From positions 1-59,554 of the forward strand of contig CALCJM010000046.1 in NCBI GenBank assembly GCA_937967505.1: DNA of 59,554 bases, written 5' to 3'. Positions 34,611-44,555 of the stretch are shown piece after piece. The stretch is from an uncultured Pirellulaceae bacterium. GTDB taxonomy: Bacteria > Planctomycetota > Planctomycetia > Pirellulales > Pirellulaceae. The position numbers and the translations under genes are program-made. The notes under the pieces were generated by a model that was given only the letters and a program-made list of their open reading frames with translations, was not told the origin of the DNA and made no database searches. Each line of letters begins with the position of its first letter. Position 1 is the stretch's first letter.

Positions 34611-35414
34611 CTAGCTCTTCTTGTTGCCCACCTTCTCAAATCGGCTCATCAGGTTTTCACTTTGGATACCAACTTCTAGGACAAGTTTCTGGACGTGGTT
34701 TTTCAGCAAGTTGTAGGCTGCGATGGCCGGAATCGCGACGGCCAGTCCCAGCAGTGTGGTTAGCAGTGCGGTGGAAATACCGTTGGCCAGTTTATTGGGG
34801 TCCGGCGTACCGCCACCGGCGGCAATTTCATAGAACGAGTTGATCATCCCATGCACCGTGCCAAACAGGCCAATCATCGGGCTGAGCGTGCCGATCAGTG
34901 CGAGATAGCTCAGGCGATGGTCGAGTTTCATGTTCTCTTCGGCACCGACCTCTTGCATGGCGGCGATGGCGTGCGAGTAACTGCTGGAAAGTCGCGCCAG
35001 CCCTGCGGCCAGTACATTGCCCAAAAAGGATTCATCCGTCTTGGAAAGCTCGTACGCATTCTGGTATTCCTTGTTGTCCAGATGCGCCTCAAATCCCTCG
35101 ATCAGCTCAGGAGGACAGAGTGATGATCGTCTGGCAGAGATCAGATTCATAATCACCAGGGCAACCAGAGCACAGGACAACGCCAGGAAGATGCCGAGGT
35201 ATTCCAGCCCCAGCGAGTTGTACAGCCACCCCAGCAGTGTTTGTTCTTTGGGGGCGACGTCCGCAGTAGCCGGTGCTGCCGCTACCTCTGCTGCTGGTCC
35301 TGCGGCATCCTGTGAGAAAGCAACCGGTTCCATTAATACCATGGCAGCACAGAATAAAAGGCCGATCACGATGGCCCAACGAATGTTGGTGTTTTTTAAA
35401 ATCGAAGTGTCCAT
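34611..35414 (-). CDS. MotA/TolQ/ExbB-family proton channel protein
   Basis: The 267-residue protein has an N-terminal signal-like segment with an Ala/Pro-rich stretch and then three membrane spans in the ExbB layout. A conserved core reads LSYLALIGTLSPMIGLFGTVHGMINSF followed by ISTALLTTLLGLAVAIPAI. It forms the pentameric stator of the ExbBD motor. The ATG at 35414 is preferred over 35480 because it starts directly before the signal-like segment. Upstream are two TPR proteins on the same strand. Confidence 0.9.
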   Translation of the reverse strand: MDTSILKNTNIRWAIVIGLLFCAAMVLMEPVAFSQDAAGPAAEVAAAPATADVAPKEQTLLGWLYNSLGLEYLGIFLALSCALVALVIMNLISARRSSLCPPELIEGFEAHLDNKEYQNAYELSKTDESFLGNVLAAGLARLSSSYSHAIAAMQEVGAEENMKLDHRLSYLALIGTLSPMIGLFGTVHGMINSFYEIAAGGGTPDPNKLANGISTALLTTLLGLAVAIPAIAAYNLLKNHVQKLVLEVGIQSENLMSRFEKVGNKKS

Positions 35415-35546
35415 ATTGGGTTGCTTTGGATAGTTGCGATTGATTGTTGAATTGGGAGGGAAGCTTTCAAGACCCTTCACAGAGTGTAGAGCTGTGTGGC
35501 AGAATCGGAAATGGCTGTCAGGGATACCGGGGACGGTAACCGGGGA

Positions 35547-36635
35547 TCAGTTTAGTTGCTGAGCCCAGTATGAGTTGCGATAGCGGGATTTCAAGAGTTC
35601 TCTGGTCTTGTTGGCTTCCTCGGTGTTCTCAAGTTTTGGCCAAATTTTCGACAAATAGAACAACGCTTCCGCATGGGCGTCGGCTTCGCTGGTCATCAGC
35701 AGGTGCGTTAGCAGGAATTTCTCACGTGCCTCTTTCCAGCGACCGGATTTGAAATGATAAACTCCCCAGGCATTGTAGGCGGCGGCGAACAGGCGTTTGT
35801 TGTCCGGATTTTCCACTTTGATTAACTGTCGGATCGGTTCCTCGATTCCGGCTGTTTCACCCGCCAAGGCAAGTGATTTGGCTTTGGCGCACGTCGCCAG
35901 CCCTTTATACAGTCGGGCCACATCGCTGTTATCAGCCGCCGACAGGATGGCATCGCATTGGGCGGCTGCCTGGGCGTGCTGTCCCTCAAGGTTCAGCGAC
36001 CGGGCCAACAAGTAATGGCCCTTATAGTTGTACTCGGGCCATTGCGCTTGGCTCATGATCTTGAATTCGGCAGCGGCAAGATCGGTCATTTTCAGATTTT
36101 GTAACAATCGTCCTTTAAGTTCGGTCATCGAATAAAAGTGATAGCTCTTTTTATACTTCTGCAGGAACGCGTTAACGTAGATCCCGGCGTCCTTGAGTGA
36201 TTTGGAGCCATTGATGGCAAGCTTCGCATAGCACAGAGATTTGAGGTAGGCGATCTCGTGGGCGACGAAGGTGTTGTTCTTGTCGTTAATTTTGTCAATT
36301 TCGTCCAGCCCTTGACCGTAGTTGCCGGACATGATCCGTTCGCGTGTTCGATCAAGCTGTGAGGCCTGACCTGCATAGACGATCTTGCGAATGTCTTTGG
36401 CGGCGACGGTAGTTTTCTTGCCACGCGATTCGACGATGACACCTTCAGGGGTCATATCGACGATCTTGCCACTGACTTTCGTCGAACCGCCGCTGCCGGA
36501 GAAGCGATAGATGTTGTCCAAACTTTGTGCGATAGAGACACGCGGGGCCGGACAGGCCATGGCCAACATGGCAAGCACAGCCAGCAAAATCACAGGAATA
36601 CGGGTGATTCGAAAGCAAGAAATTTTTGGCATCAA
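35547..36635 (-). CDS. Secreted TPR-like protein with an N-terminal beta domain
   Basis: The 362-residue protein has a signal peptide (about 10-37), then a small beta-rich segment (about 48-88: KVSGKIVDMTPEGVIVES, ending KDIRKIVYAG), and helical repeats resembling TPRs to the end (for example the segment around YNYKGHYLLARSLNLEGQ). It sits between the 1029-residue TPR protein and the ExbB gene, so it probably forms the periplasmic partner of the pump. The sequence has no closer family that I can name. Confidence 0.7.
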   Translation of the reverse strand: MMPKISCFRITRIPVILLAVLAMLAMACPAPRVSIAQSLDNIYRFSGSGGSTKVSGKIVDMTPEGVIVESRGKKTTVAAKDIRKIVYAGQASQLDRTRERIMSGNYGQGLDEIDKINDKNNTFVAHEIAYLKSLCYAKLAINGSKSLKDAGIYVNAFLQKYKKSYHFYSMTELKGRLLQNLKMTDLAAAEFKIMSQAQWPEYNYKGHYLLARSLNLEGQHAQAAAQCDAILSAADNSDVARLYKGLATCAKAKSLALAGETAGIEEPIRQLIKVENPDNKRLFAAAYNAWGVYHFKSGRWKEAREKFLLTHLLMTSEADAHAEALFYLSKIWPKLENTEEANKTRELLKSRYRNSYWAQQLN

Positions 36636-36694
36636 TTCTGAAGGGTTAAGTGTTGAAAGATTGAGGGCGGTGAAAATCGTTCAGGTACCGTCGG

Positions 36695-39600
36695 TTATTT
36701 TTGGGTGTGTTTCTGCATTTCCGTGGCGAGTGCCTGAAATTTTTTGCCCCACGGGGCGTTGTTCAAAAACGGGAATCGTTTGAGGGATTTTGAAAGTTCG
36801 GACCAGGAAGAGTTGATGATTTTCTGGTCCTTCTTCATCAGACCGTATTCGAATCTCGATTTTACCGAATTGTAGATTGACGTGCGGAACGCGTCATTCA
36901 GTTTGTCTTTACCGCGCGTCACCTGGACCAGTTTTCTCCAACCCCAAATGGCGTTCTTGGGTCTTTTGGTTTTTGCGTCTTTGAACTGGCCCGCACCCAT
37001 GATGGCTTGAACGTAGGCATTGGGATCCTGTTTGGTTTTTCCCCACATTTGCAATGTTTCGGCAGCGTCCAATTGCCAGGTGAGTGCCGGTTTTTCCTTG
37101 AGTAATGCGGTGAATATGTCTACCGATTTTTGAAATTCACCGCTGCCGCGCAGCGCCAACGCTTGTAAGTGGCGTAGTGCGAGTTGCGCGTCAGGATCTT
37201 TCACGCCCAGCGATTTGGCGCGTTCCAGTGCCGTATTGGCCTGTTTGAATAACGGTGCCGCCTCGACAGTGGCCCCTGCGCTTTCCAGAGATGCTGCCAC
37301 TTTCAGCAATGTATTGCCGGCCCACAGGACGGTGCTGGTGTCACTGGATCCACTTTCGATAGTGCCGACAAAACTGGCCAGCACCTTCGAAAACTGCTTT
37401 CGCTGGTCAAGCGTCTGTTGGCGTTCAAACTGGTCTTTAAGAGACTTGCCGACGCTCTGATAGATCGCCGTTAACTGCGCACGAGCTTTGGGGTTGTCCG
37501 ATGCTTTGAGATCGGCCTGCATGGCTTTGATGATGCCGATCGCTTTTTCGATTGATTGTTTCTGATTGATACCGGTGGCAACAGCGGCCAGATAGGTCTT
37601 GATCGCCGTGCGGTTGGCCATTTGCCGGAACCGGCCTGCGTAACGGGACCGGGTGATGCCGGGATGGTTTTCCTGCATCAATTTCAATGGCGAAAGCGGG
37701 CCGGTTTCCAGTTGCTTGAGCGCTTCCCCAATTTTGTTTTGCTCGACCAGCACACTGACGTGCGTCAGTGCGGCTTTGGCGCTGGCGTAGGTGGTCTCCG
37801 CTGGTGCATTGTTCACGACCGATTGTAACAATCTGGCGGCATCTGCCAATCGTTTTTGTCGGGCGGCGGTGTCCAGTTGGCTGTTGGAGTGATAGTCACC
37901 CCAGAATTTTTCACCCAGTGCCGCCGCCAGCATTGGCTTGGTGGAAAACGAATCGGGGATCAGGTCGAAAAATTCTTCGGCGCTGGCCAGATCCTTGTTT
38001 CTGATCGACGCCTGAACAATGGTGGCGGCTGCCAGTGCGGATTCGTTTGATCCGGGCCAGCGACTGCAAATCGCGCGACAGGCAGTCATCAGTTTTTCAG
38101 TTTCATAACGATTGTCGCCGTCTGCACCTGCCACCAGCAGTGCCGAGTAGCCTTTTACGATGTTGGCGCTGGCCTGCCGTGTCCACGCAACCGTAGGGTA
38201 CTTGTCCAGCAAAAATTCGGCAATCACCGCCGACTGAAGTGGCTGTCCCTTGGCAAAATGACAGATCGACTGGTGGTAACGCATGAAGTTAATGTCAGCG
38301 CGGTCGGTCGAATCATCGGCCAACGACAGAGCCTGTTGATAGAACACAAGGGCGGCGTCGGCTTGTTGTGCCAGCGTTTGCGAGTTTTGCACAAACTCCT
38401 GCTCGAGGGCTGGCCGTTTGGCGGGGTCGGTGGTTCTGGCCAACATGGCTCTCATCCGGCGCACCTCGTTTTGCAGTTCCACCACTCCGGCTATCAATTC
38501 GCCCGCGGTGTCTTTGGCATCGGCAAAGGTTTTGACTGCCGCGACCGATACCTCGGGGTCGGTTTTGGTGAAAGTCAATTTCCACCGATCCACCAGAGCC
38601 CGCGCCATTTGCTGGTGTGGCCCGCTGGTGCGAGCGATTTTTCGAACCCGTTTGCTGGCCGCACGCGTCAGCCCTTTGGCTTCATTGCCTGAGCCTGAAC
38701 CACCCTTCTCCCGCACGACGGCGGCGTGGGTCAGTTGGGCATTGGCCAGTTCCAGTTGCAGACGCTGCCAGGTTGGCTGGTTGGATTCGGAGCGATTGAG
38801 TCGCGCGACACGGCTTTCCAGTAATCTCGTAATCCGCTGCCAAGGGTAGGGATCGATTTTGTTCCAGCTATTGACCGCGACTGCCAGCGCATCGCGCTTC
38901 AGCCGATCTTCGGCCGTCCCGTTTCCGATTTCAAAAACATGCTCGAGCAGCTCCAGAGTTTTGGCATGGTTGCCCAGTTTCTGCGCTGCACGGGCACCGT
39001 TGATAGCGGCCTTGAAGATAAACGCCTGCTTTTTGACGCGTCGATATTTTTCATAAACCGCTTCGCTCTGTTCAACTGCCGTTTTCAGCAACTGTGCGCG
39101 TTCCGGCGAATCTTCAGGGAGCGTATCGGCTAGGCGTTCGGTGACCAACGGAAGTTGCGTCTTTACACTCAGGTACTGTTTTTGCAGTTTTTGTTTTTCC
39201 TGTCCCGATTTTGGATCCTCGGGGTCCAGCTGGAAGTTGGTCAGGGCATCGCGCAGTTGCGTCTGTCCGGTTTCGTACTGGATCATGGCCGACCGAAGCA
39301 GCGCATCGGCTCTTTGTAGTAGCGCTGATTTCTCCTCTGCGGGCAATCGGGCGTTGGTGGAACGGGAGAGATAATTCTCGGACCGTTTCATTTTGATGTC
39401 GGCACTTTCCAGCAGTACATTGAACTTTTGTACCGGAGCTTCCAGCCCATTGGCGTAAGAATTCAATAGCTGGTCGGCCTGGTTGAATTTTTCCTCGCGC
39501 GAACTTTGGTTGCGGTCGGCCGCCGCCGCCCGGACTAGGATTTTGGCGCGTTCATAGGGAATCTTCTTGCGAAAGGCTTCCGGGATCAGGTCGCTGGTCT

Positions 39601-39784
39601 GTGCCTTTTCCAAATAATCGGCGGCGACATCATAGTAACGGGCGTTGATTAGTGCTTGAACAAATTCCTCGGCGGGTTCTTCAGCACACACCTCTGACCG
39701 GGGTGTCATGCCAAGTGCGAAAAAAATCAGAACAAGTACCGGCGACAAAATCACCGCTGACAGAATAGAATTGGATGTACGCAT
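36695..39784 (-). CDS. Large periplasmic TPR-repeat protein
   Basis: The 1029-residue protein has a signal peptide ending at VCAEEPAEE and is otherwise almost entirely helical repeat, with TPR-like pairs such as the segments around ARYYDVAADYLEKAQT and VEAAPLFKQANTALERAKS. TPR solenoids bind other proteins. It is the first gene of the TPR-TPR-ExbB-ExbD-ExbD operon. The ATG at 39784 fits the promoter candidate at 39830-39857, whereas the ATG at 39823 would fall at the expected transcription start. No enzyme motif is seen. Confidence 0.75.
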   Translation of the reverse strand: MRTSNSILSAVILSPVLVLIFFALGMTPRSEVCAEEPAEEFVQALINARYYDVAADYLEKAQTSDLIPEAFRKKIPYERAKILVRAAAADRNQSSREEKFNQADQLLNSYANGLEAPVQKFNVLLESADIKMKRSENYLSRSTNARLPAEEKSALLQRADALLRSAMIQYETGQTQLRDALTNFQLDPEDPKSGQEKQKLQKQYLSVKTQLPLVTERLADTLPEDSPERAQLLKTAVEQSEAVYEKYRRVKKQAFIFKAAINGARAAQKLGNHAKTLELLEHVFEIGNGTAEDRLKRDALAVAVNSWNKIDPYPWQRITRLLESRVARLNRSESNQPTWQRLQLELANAQLTHAAVVREKGGSGSGNEAKGLTRAASKRVRKIARTSGPHQQMARALVDRWKLTFTKTDPEVSVAAVKTFADAKDTAGELIAGVVELQNEVRRMRAMLARTTDPAKRPALEQEFVQNSQTLAQQADAALVFYQQALSLADDSTDRADINFMRYHQSICHFAKGQPLQSAVIAEFLLDKYPTVAWTRQASANIVKGYSALLVAGADGDNRYETEKLMTACRAICSRWPGSNESALAAATIVQASIRNKDLASAEEFFDLIPDSFSTKPMLAAALGEKFWGDYHSNSQLDTAARQKRLADAARLLQSVVNNAPAETTYASAKAALTHVSVLVEQNKIGEALKQLETGPLSPLKLMQENHPGITRSRYAGRFRQMANRTAIKTYLAAVATGINQKQSIEKAIGIIKAMQADLKASDNPKARAQLTAIYQSVGKSLKDQFERQQTLDQRKQFSKVLASFVGTIESGSSDTSTVLWAGNTLLKVAASLESAGATVEAAPLFKQANTALERAKSLGVKDPDAQLALRHLQALALRGSGEFQKSVDIFTALLKEKPALTWQLDAAETLQMWGKTKQDPNAYVQAIMGAGQFKDAKTKRPKNAIWGWRKLVQVTRGKDKLNDAFRTSIYNSVKSRFEYGLMKKDQKIINSSWSELSKSLKRFPFLNNAPWGKKFQALATEMQKHTQK

Positions 39785-39829
39785 GGAAGGCACTGGCTTG
39801 GGTCCGGCTGCATGGGAGGACATTTCCCT

Positions 39830-39857
39830 ATAATATTAGCGGATAACTACCGCCCAA
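39830..39857 (-). promoter_or_regulatory. Candidate promoter of the TPR-ExbBD operon
   Basis: On the minus strand TTGGGC (39852-39857) precedes TATTAT (39830-39835) by 16 nt. The -10 box is 46 nt upstream of the ATG at 39784. The divergent gene 39952 starts on the other side; I see no equally good promoter for it. Confidence 0.45.
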
Positions 39858-39951
39858 GTGAATGACCGCGCTGTCAAAAATCCGGTTTGCCGGATGTTCT
39901 TTTCAAGGTGGTAAGTTTTGACCTGGCCGGGCACCCACTGGCTGCGAAATT

Positions 39952-41562
39952 TTGACCACAAATCAATGTGGAAAGCGATTTGAGCCCATTAAAGATACTT
40001 TAAACAACGAATCAGAGTCTGATGGAGATTCAGGGGCGACTGGATCGGACCTGTCGTCATCGAGTGTCGGCATGCGCCGAGGACTGGACTTTGGCACCAG
40101 CCGGGCAGAGGACAGCAGGAAAATGGCCCGCGCGGTCAGATTCCGGATCATGACGCTGATGGTTCTGTTGCTGGTGGTGATCTTTGCCATGAAGGAGGCC
40201 GGTAAACCCGCACGCTGGATGTGGATGGGATTTGACCAGCAGGGTCGGCCCGCAGATGCGAGTGATACGAGTGATGTTCTGGTCGGCACCAGTGGCGGCA
40301 TGGCAAAGCGCGATTCAGTCGATTGGATGGATGGGGCAACCGCCAAAAGTGCCAGTCGGCCGTTAACGCCCGATTCGCAGCGCCAAGGGGAGACAAAAAA
40401 CGGACTCAGCACTCCACCGAATGACCTGCCTGCGGTTGGTGACTACGATCGCAGATTTTGGGTTGACACGTATCGACACTCGTCGGGCGATGGCCAACGG
40501 GATTTGTTCGGGCTGTTACGGAAAGTCATCCAGTCCGACCTGAGCAGACCTGCCAACGGGCCGGCGCTGGAGAAACTCTTAAAACGTTTGGCCAGGCAAC
40601 AAACCGATTTTCAGACGTTGGCGTTGAACGAGATCGCGCTGTTGCCCGATCATGTTCAGCAGAAACGAAAGACAGTGGCTCTGTTTGAATTTGACCGGCG
40701 CTGGCAAAAAGACGTGCTCCCGGCGCTGACCGCAGCGGCAATCGGGAAAGACTTTGCATTTGCCGGTCAGGTAGAAGTTGGAAAAGTAAACACTTGGTTG
40801 CGGGAGTTATATTTGAATGCCGTGGAAGATCTGGCCGGAATGGGAACGCGCGGTGATCTGCAAGGCTGGTTGACGGTGTGGGACGACGCGCTGGCAAGGC
40901 ATCCCGTAAAGCCACCATCAGCCGGCAGTTCACCTGTCTCGTTTTTGCAAGTATCCGGACAACCGAAGACCTGGCGCGGGAAAGCGGTCAACGTCTCCGG
41001 ACAAGCGCGCACGTGCCGAAAAAAAGTGCTGGAAAAATCACAGCTGCCGGTCAACCAATATTACGAAGTCTGGGTAGAACCACTGGATGACGATGGGGAT
41101 GGATTGTTTTGCGTATACACTGCCGGGATCCCCGATTCGTTTCCGCAGACGGCGATTGAGAATCAGCCGCAGAAATTTCATAAAATCGACATCCCCGTTT
41201 CGCTGCGGGGCCAGTTTTTCAAGATTCGTTCCTACCGTGATTCCGCCGGTGGCGTCAGTCACAGTCCGGTGGTGATCGCGCGTCGAATTGATTCGGTCGG
41301 TTCAATTGCATCGGCAGCAAAGCAGCATGTTGCACCGGGCTGGAAGACATTGGTGATGTGGTTTGTGGGAGTTGCAGTGCTGGCTACCAGCCTGGCGATT
41401 GTTGTCTTTCGCAGTTCGCGCACTCAGGCACGTGCGCCAGGGAAATCGACCGCTCGGCGGATGCAGCGTGCGCTGGAAATGCTTGCACAGGACCACAGTA
41501 TTAAATCACCGGCCCAACGGGTGGCAGAACTGACCGAAGACGGAGACACTCCCGATGAATAG
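39952..41562 (+). CDS. Membrane protein with one copy of a repeated module
   Basis: The 536-residue protein (TTG start at 39952; ATG at 40072 is an alternative) has an acidic Ser-rich N-terminus, a membrane span (about 66-81), a long polar region and a second span near the C-terminus (about 466-486). Between them (about 328-446) is a beta-rich module that begins FLQVSGQPKTWRGKAVNVSG and ends RGQFFKIRSY and SPVVIARRI. The same pattern occurs twice in the next protein. The fold may be OB-like, but I recognise no named family. It overlaps the next gene by 8 nt, so they form a pair. Confidence 0.6.
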   Translation: MTTNQCGKRFEPIKDTLNNESESDGDSGATGSDLSSSSVGMRRGLDFGTSRAEDSRKMARAVRFRIMTLMVLLLVVIFAMKEAGKPARWMWMGFDQQGRPADASDTSDVLVGTSGGMAKRDSVDWMDGATAKSASRPLTPDSQRQGETKNGLSTPPNDLPAVGDYDRRFWVDTYRHSSGDGQRDLFGLLRKVIQSDLSRPANGPALEKLLKRLARQQTDFQTLALNEIALLPDHVQQKRKTVALFEFDRRWQKDVLPALTAAAIGKDFAFAGQVEVGKVNTWLRELYLNAVEDLAGMGTRGDLQGWLTVWDDALARHPVKPPSAGSSPVSFLQVSGQPKTWRGKAVNVSGQARTCRKKVLEKSQLPVNQYYEVWVEPLDDDGDGLFCVYTAGIPDSFPQTAIENQPQKFHKIDIPVSLRGQFFKIRSYRDSAGGVSHSPVVIARRIDSVGSIASAAKQHVAPGWKTLVMWFVGVAVLATSLAIVVFRSSRTQARAPGKSTARRMQRALEMLAQDHSIKSPAQRVAELTEDGDTPDE

Positions 41563-43123
41563 CGTTTTGCAAACGTCCGGGTTGCCACGGTCGCCAAAGA
41601 CCCGTGAAATCGCACGCGGGTCACGACTTTGGCACTGGCTTGGGTGGGGGGGATGCCAGGCGGCGATTGTTTTTGTTGTTCTGCTGGTTGCCAACGTATC
41701 GCAGGCGGATGATCCGCCGGAGGCGCTTGCCGGTTTTGTGACCAGTGAGATCTACGATATCGCTCCTGCGGTACCACTGGATTTGGCGGAATCGTGGTTG
41801 GTGCGCAGTCTCTATCGCATCGTCAAAGTCTCACCAGAGAGTCTGGGGAAATTCAGCCAACACAGCGGCACAGTTTCGTGGCAGCAATTACTACAGCAGC
41901 CGCGCCGCTTTCGGTTCTGGACGTTCACACGCGCGGCACGTCTGAAATGGTTGACGATTCTCAAGTTTCCTAGGGAGTCGGACGCAGGTATCAATGGCGT
42001 CTATCTGGCAACATGCACATCGGTTGACGGGCAAACATTTTTTCTGGTCTGTCGATCCGCGCCAACAAGGTTGCCGATCGACAAACCACTCAACCAGCCG
42101 ATTCGGTTCTCGGGATTTTTTTACAATAGCGTTTTGTTGGCCAACGATGGCATGAGGCCAGAATTAAAGTTGGCCACTGCGGGGGATCGGGAACCCGATG
42201 ACGACAAACCGATCGACGGCAATCTGGATGTAGACAGCAATCTGGGTGCAGACGATATCGCGCCGGTGTTCGTGGTCAATCGGTTTGCGTGGTACCCGAA
42301 CGCCATCGATGCAACTGGCAAAGTAAACTCCGGCCAGGTTGAACTGGCCTCGCGCGGGGTTGACATCGGGTTGTTTGACTACGTCAAAAAACGCAACAGC
42401 AAGCCATTGTCCCGGCACGATGCGGATGCGTTCTGGCAGATATTACAGGCAACCACGGAAATAGGCAACGATCGGGAAGGGGAGCCCAACGGCGCCCCCC
42501 CCATCGGATTTTTGGATTTGGTTGGTGCGCCATCAAAGCATATCGGAGCGCGGGTAAAAGTCACCGGAAGCTTGCGTCAATGTGTGAAAATTGCCGTGCC
42601 GAGGGATGCACCGGTCAACCCGGACGTGTTACAGCAGCATTACTATCAGGTTAGCCTGTTTCCTAATCTGGGCGGACGCAAGGTGGTGACGCGCACCGGT
42701 GACAGGAAGAATCTGTCATTCGATCGCTACCCTGTAACGGTGTGTTTGCCGAAATTGCCGGCGGGGATGACTCCCGCGGCGCTGGCAGGAAAAACGGCAA
42801 CCGTGGATGGTTTCTTTTATCGCTTGATCAAGTACCAGTCACAGAAAACAGAAGCCGCCGACCAGGACGGCATGGTCAGCCCGTTGGTGATGGCCACCAA
42901 AGTGAAATTGGTGAAAACCGCGACCGCCGCGCGAGCGGTTAACGGTATGCTGAATGTGTTTCTGTGGCTGATGCTTGGCGCGGTCGCGCTGGCCACTATC
43001 TGGAGGCTGGTGCGCTGGCGGCAAAACACTGTAGATGATACAGACGGCAAAGGCGGAGGAGCGTTTGAGTACCCCGAGCGGATCGATGTTTCCAATATCG
43101 ACGACCAGAACCAGAGTTGGTAG
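41555..43123 (+). CDS. Membrane protein with two copies of the same module
   Basis: The 522-residue protein has an N-terminal signal or anchor (about 33-50), a large extracytoplasmic part and a C-terminal span (about 466-486), then a basic and acidic tail. The module occurs at about 110-245 (with PIRFSGFFY and APVFVVNRF) and at about 315-455 (FLDLVGAPSKHIGARVKVTG, then TATVDGFFYRLIKY and SPLVMATKV). The second copy aligns well with the module of the previous protein, including the FL-x-x-x-G-x-P start. The pair is divergent from the TPR-ExbBD operon. Function unknown. Confidence 0.6.
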   Translation: MNSVLQTSGLPRSPKTREIARGSRLWHWLGWGGCQAAIVFVVLLVANVSQADDPPEALAGFVTSEIYDIAPAVPLDLAESWLVRSLYRIVKVSPESLGKFSQHSGTVSWQQLLQQPRRFRFWTFTRAARLKWLTILKFPRESDAGINGVYLATCTSVDGQTFFLVCRSAPTRLPIDKPLNQPIRFSGFFYNSVLLANDGMRPELKLATAGDREPDDDKPIDGNLDVDSNLGADDIAPVFVVNRFAWYPNAIDATGKVNSGQVELASRGVDIGLFDYVKKRNSKPLSRHDADAFWQILQATTEIGNDREGEPNGAPPIGFLDLVGAPSKHIGARVKVTGSLRQCVKIAVPRDAPVNPDVLQQHYYQVSLFPNLGGRKVVTRTGDRKNLSFDRYPVTVCLPKLPAGMTPAALAGKTATVDGFFYRLIKYQSQKTEAADQDGMVSPLVMATKVKLVKTATAARAVNGMLNVFLWLMLGAVALATIWRLVRWRQNTVDDTDGKGGGAFEYPERIDVSNIDDQNQSW

Positions 43124-43149
43124 GGCGACCGGAGTCAGCAGGATTATAG

Positions 43150-43192
43150 AGCACCAGAACTGATTCACCGGTCCTGTTGTGCTTTCTTTTTT
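43150..43192 (+). terminator. Rho-independent terminator candidate
   Basis: AGCAC (43150-43154) pairs with GTGCT (43179-43183), extended by CAG/CTG across a small bulge, and is followed by TTTC and a run of six T (43187-43192). It lies 27 nt after the stop of the 41555 gene and upstream of mdh. Confidence 0.5.
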
Positions 43193-43326
43193 CTGCTCAA
43201 TCTGCGTGGTGCTCCCTTGTCTGGCGGGGTTTTACAAACTAACCACTTGCGGTTTTTCGCACCTTGGGTGACACTCTTTGCTTGAATTTTGAAGTGAGAA
43301 TCTGTGGCCCCCCGAGAGAAGGTTTT

Positions 43327-44304
43327 ATGAAATCGCCAGTTCGAGTCACCGTCACCGGAGCAGCCGGACAAATCAGTTACGGACTTCTGTTCCGGATTGC
43401 ATCGGGCGACATGCTGGGCTCTGACCAGCCTGTGATTCTACAGCTGCTGGAGATCCCGCCAGCTATGAATGCACTTAATGGTGTCGTGATGGAGTTGGAT
43501 GACTGCGCCTTTCCGTTACTCAAGGGGATCGTGGCAACGGACGACCCCAATGTGGCCTTCAAAGATTCCGATTTTGCACTTTTGGTCGGGGCGATGCCGC
43601 GGAAGAAGGGCATGGAACGTAAGGATCTGCTGACGGCCAATTCGAAGATCTTTTCAGTGCAGGGCAAGGCGATCAACGACCATGCCAAAAAAGACATCCG
43701 CGTTCTGGTGGTCGGTAATCCGGCCAACACCAACGCTTTGATCACAATGGCCAACGCACCGACGATCAAACATGGCAACATCACGGCAATGACGCGACTG
43801 GATCACAATCGCGCGATCAGCCAGTTGGCAACCAAAACGGGTGCCGATTCAACAACAATCACCAAAATGACCATTTGGGGGAATCACTCAGCGACCCAGT
43901 ATCCGGACATTAGCCAAACGGTAATCGGCGGCAAACCGGCCGCCGGTTCGGTCGATGAGGGCTGGTATAGGGAAACTTTTATCCCGACCGTTCAGAAACG
44001 TGGTGCGGCAATCATCGAAGCGCGCGGTTCGTCCAGTGCCGCGTCGGCTGCCAACGCGGCCATCGATCATATGCGGACCTGGGTGATGGGCACCGATGAC
44101 GGTGACTGGGTCAGCATGGGGATCCCCAGCGATGGAAGTTACGACATTACCGAAGGGCTGATTTATTCTTTCCCCGTGACCTGCAAGGATGGCGAGTACG
44201 AAATTGTTCAGGGGTTGGACGTTGACGATTTTAGCCGTCAAAAAATGGACGCTACAATGAAGGAGCTGGAAGAGGAACGCGACGAGGTCAAAGACCTGCT
44301 GTAG
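43327..44304 (+). CDS. mdh: Malate dehydrogenase
   Basis: This enzyme interconverts malate and oxaloacetate with NAD in the citric acid cycle. The 325-residue protein has the Rossmann start [15 protein letters not shown], the substrate Arg region [37 protein letters not shown] with the catalytic Asp region, and [11 protein letters not shown] with the catalytic His. It belongs to the cytosolic-type branch (MDH1-like). The ATG at 43327 has AGAAGG just upstream; the frame opens at 43264. It stands alone, preceded by a terminator candidate. Confidence 0.95.
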   Translation: MKSPVRVTVTGAAGQISYGLLFRIASGDMLGSDQPVILQLLEIPPAMNALNGVVMELDDCAFPLLKGIVATDDPNVAFKDSDFALLVGAMPRKKGMERKDLLTANSKIFSVQGKAINDHAKKDIRVLVVGNPANTNALITMANAPTIKHGNITAMTRLDHNRAISQLATKTGADSTTITKMTIWGNHSATQYPDISQTVIGGKPAAGSVDEGWYRETFIPTVQKRGAAIIEARGSSSAASAANAAIDHMRTWVMGTDDGDWVSMGIPSDGSYDITEGLIYSFPVTCKDGEYEIVQGLDVDDFSRQKMDATMKELEEERDEVKDLL

Positions 44305-44320
44305 TCCCGTTGGTGTTAGT

Positions 44321-44369
44321 GCTTTCATGCCTGTAGCGAGAGATCTGTGAAAGCCAAATGACATTTTTT
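44321..44369 (+). terminator. Weak terminator candidate after mdh
   Basis: GCTTTCA (44321-44327) pairs with TGAAAGC (44348-44354), with a 20-nt loop. A run of six T follows at 44364-44369, ten bases after the stem. The distance to the T-run makes it weak. Confidence 0.3.
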
Positions 44370-44555
44370 CGCAAGCCAAAAATTGCAATTGGTGGCCTCG
44401 TGCTAGCGGTTGCGACAAGGTTTTAAGAAACGGAAACGAAATGGTTTGAATTGGCCTCTCGACGTTGACTCGTAGAGGCTTCTTTCATAAAACTGCCTGC
44501 CAATGAGTTCAGTCGCGTCGATGAAACTTTCCTCCAATTCCTATCAGGCCCACGC

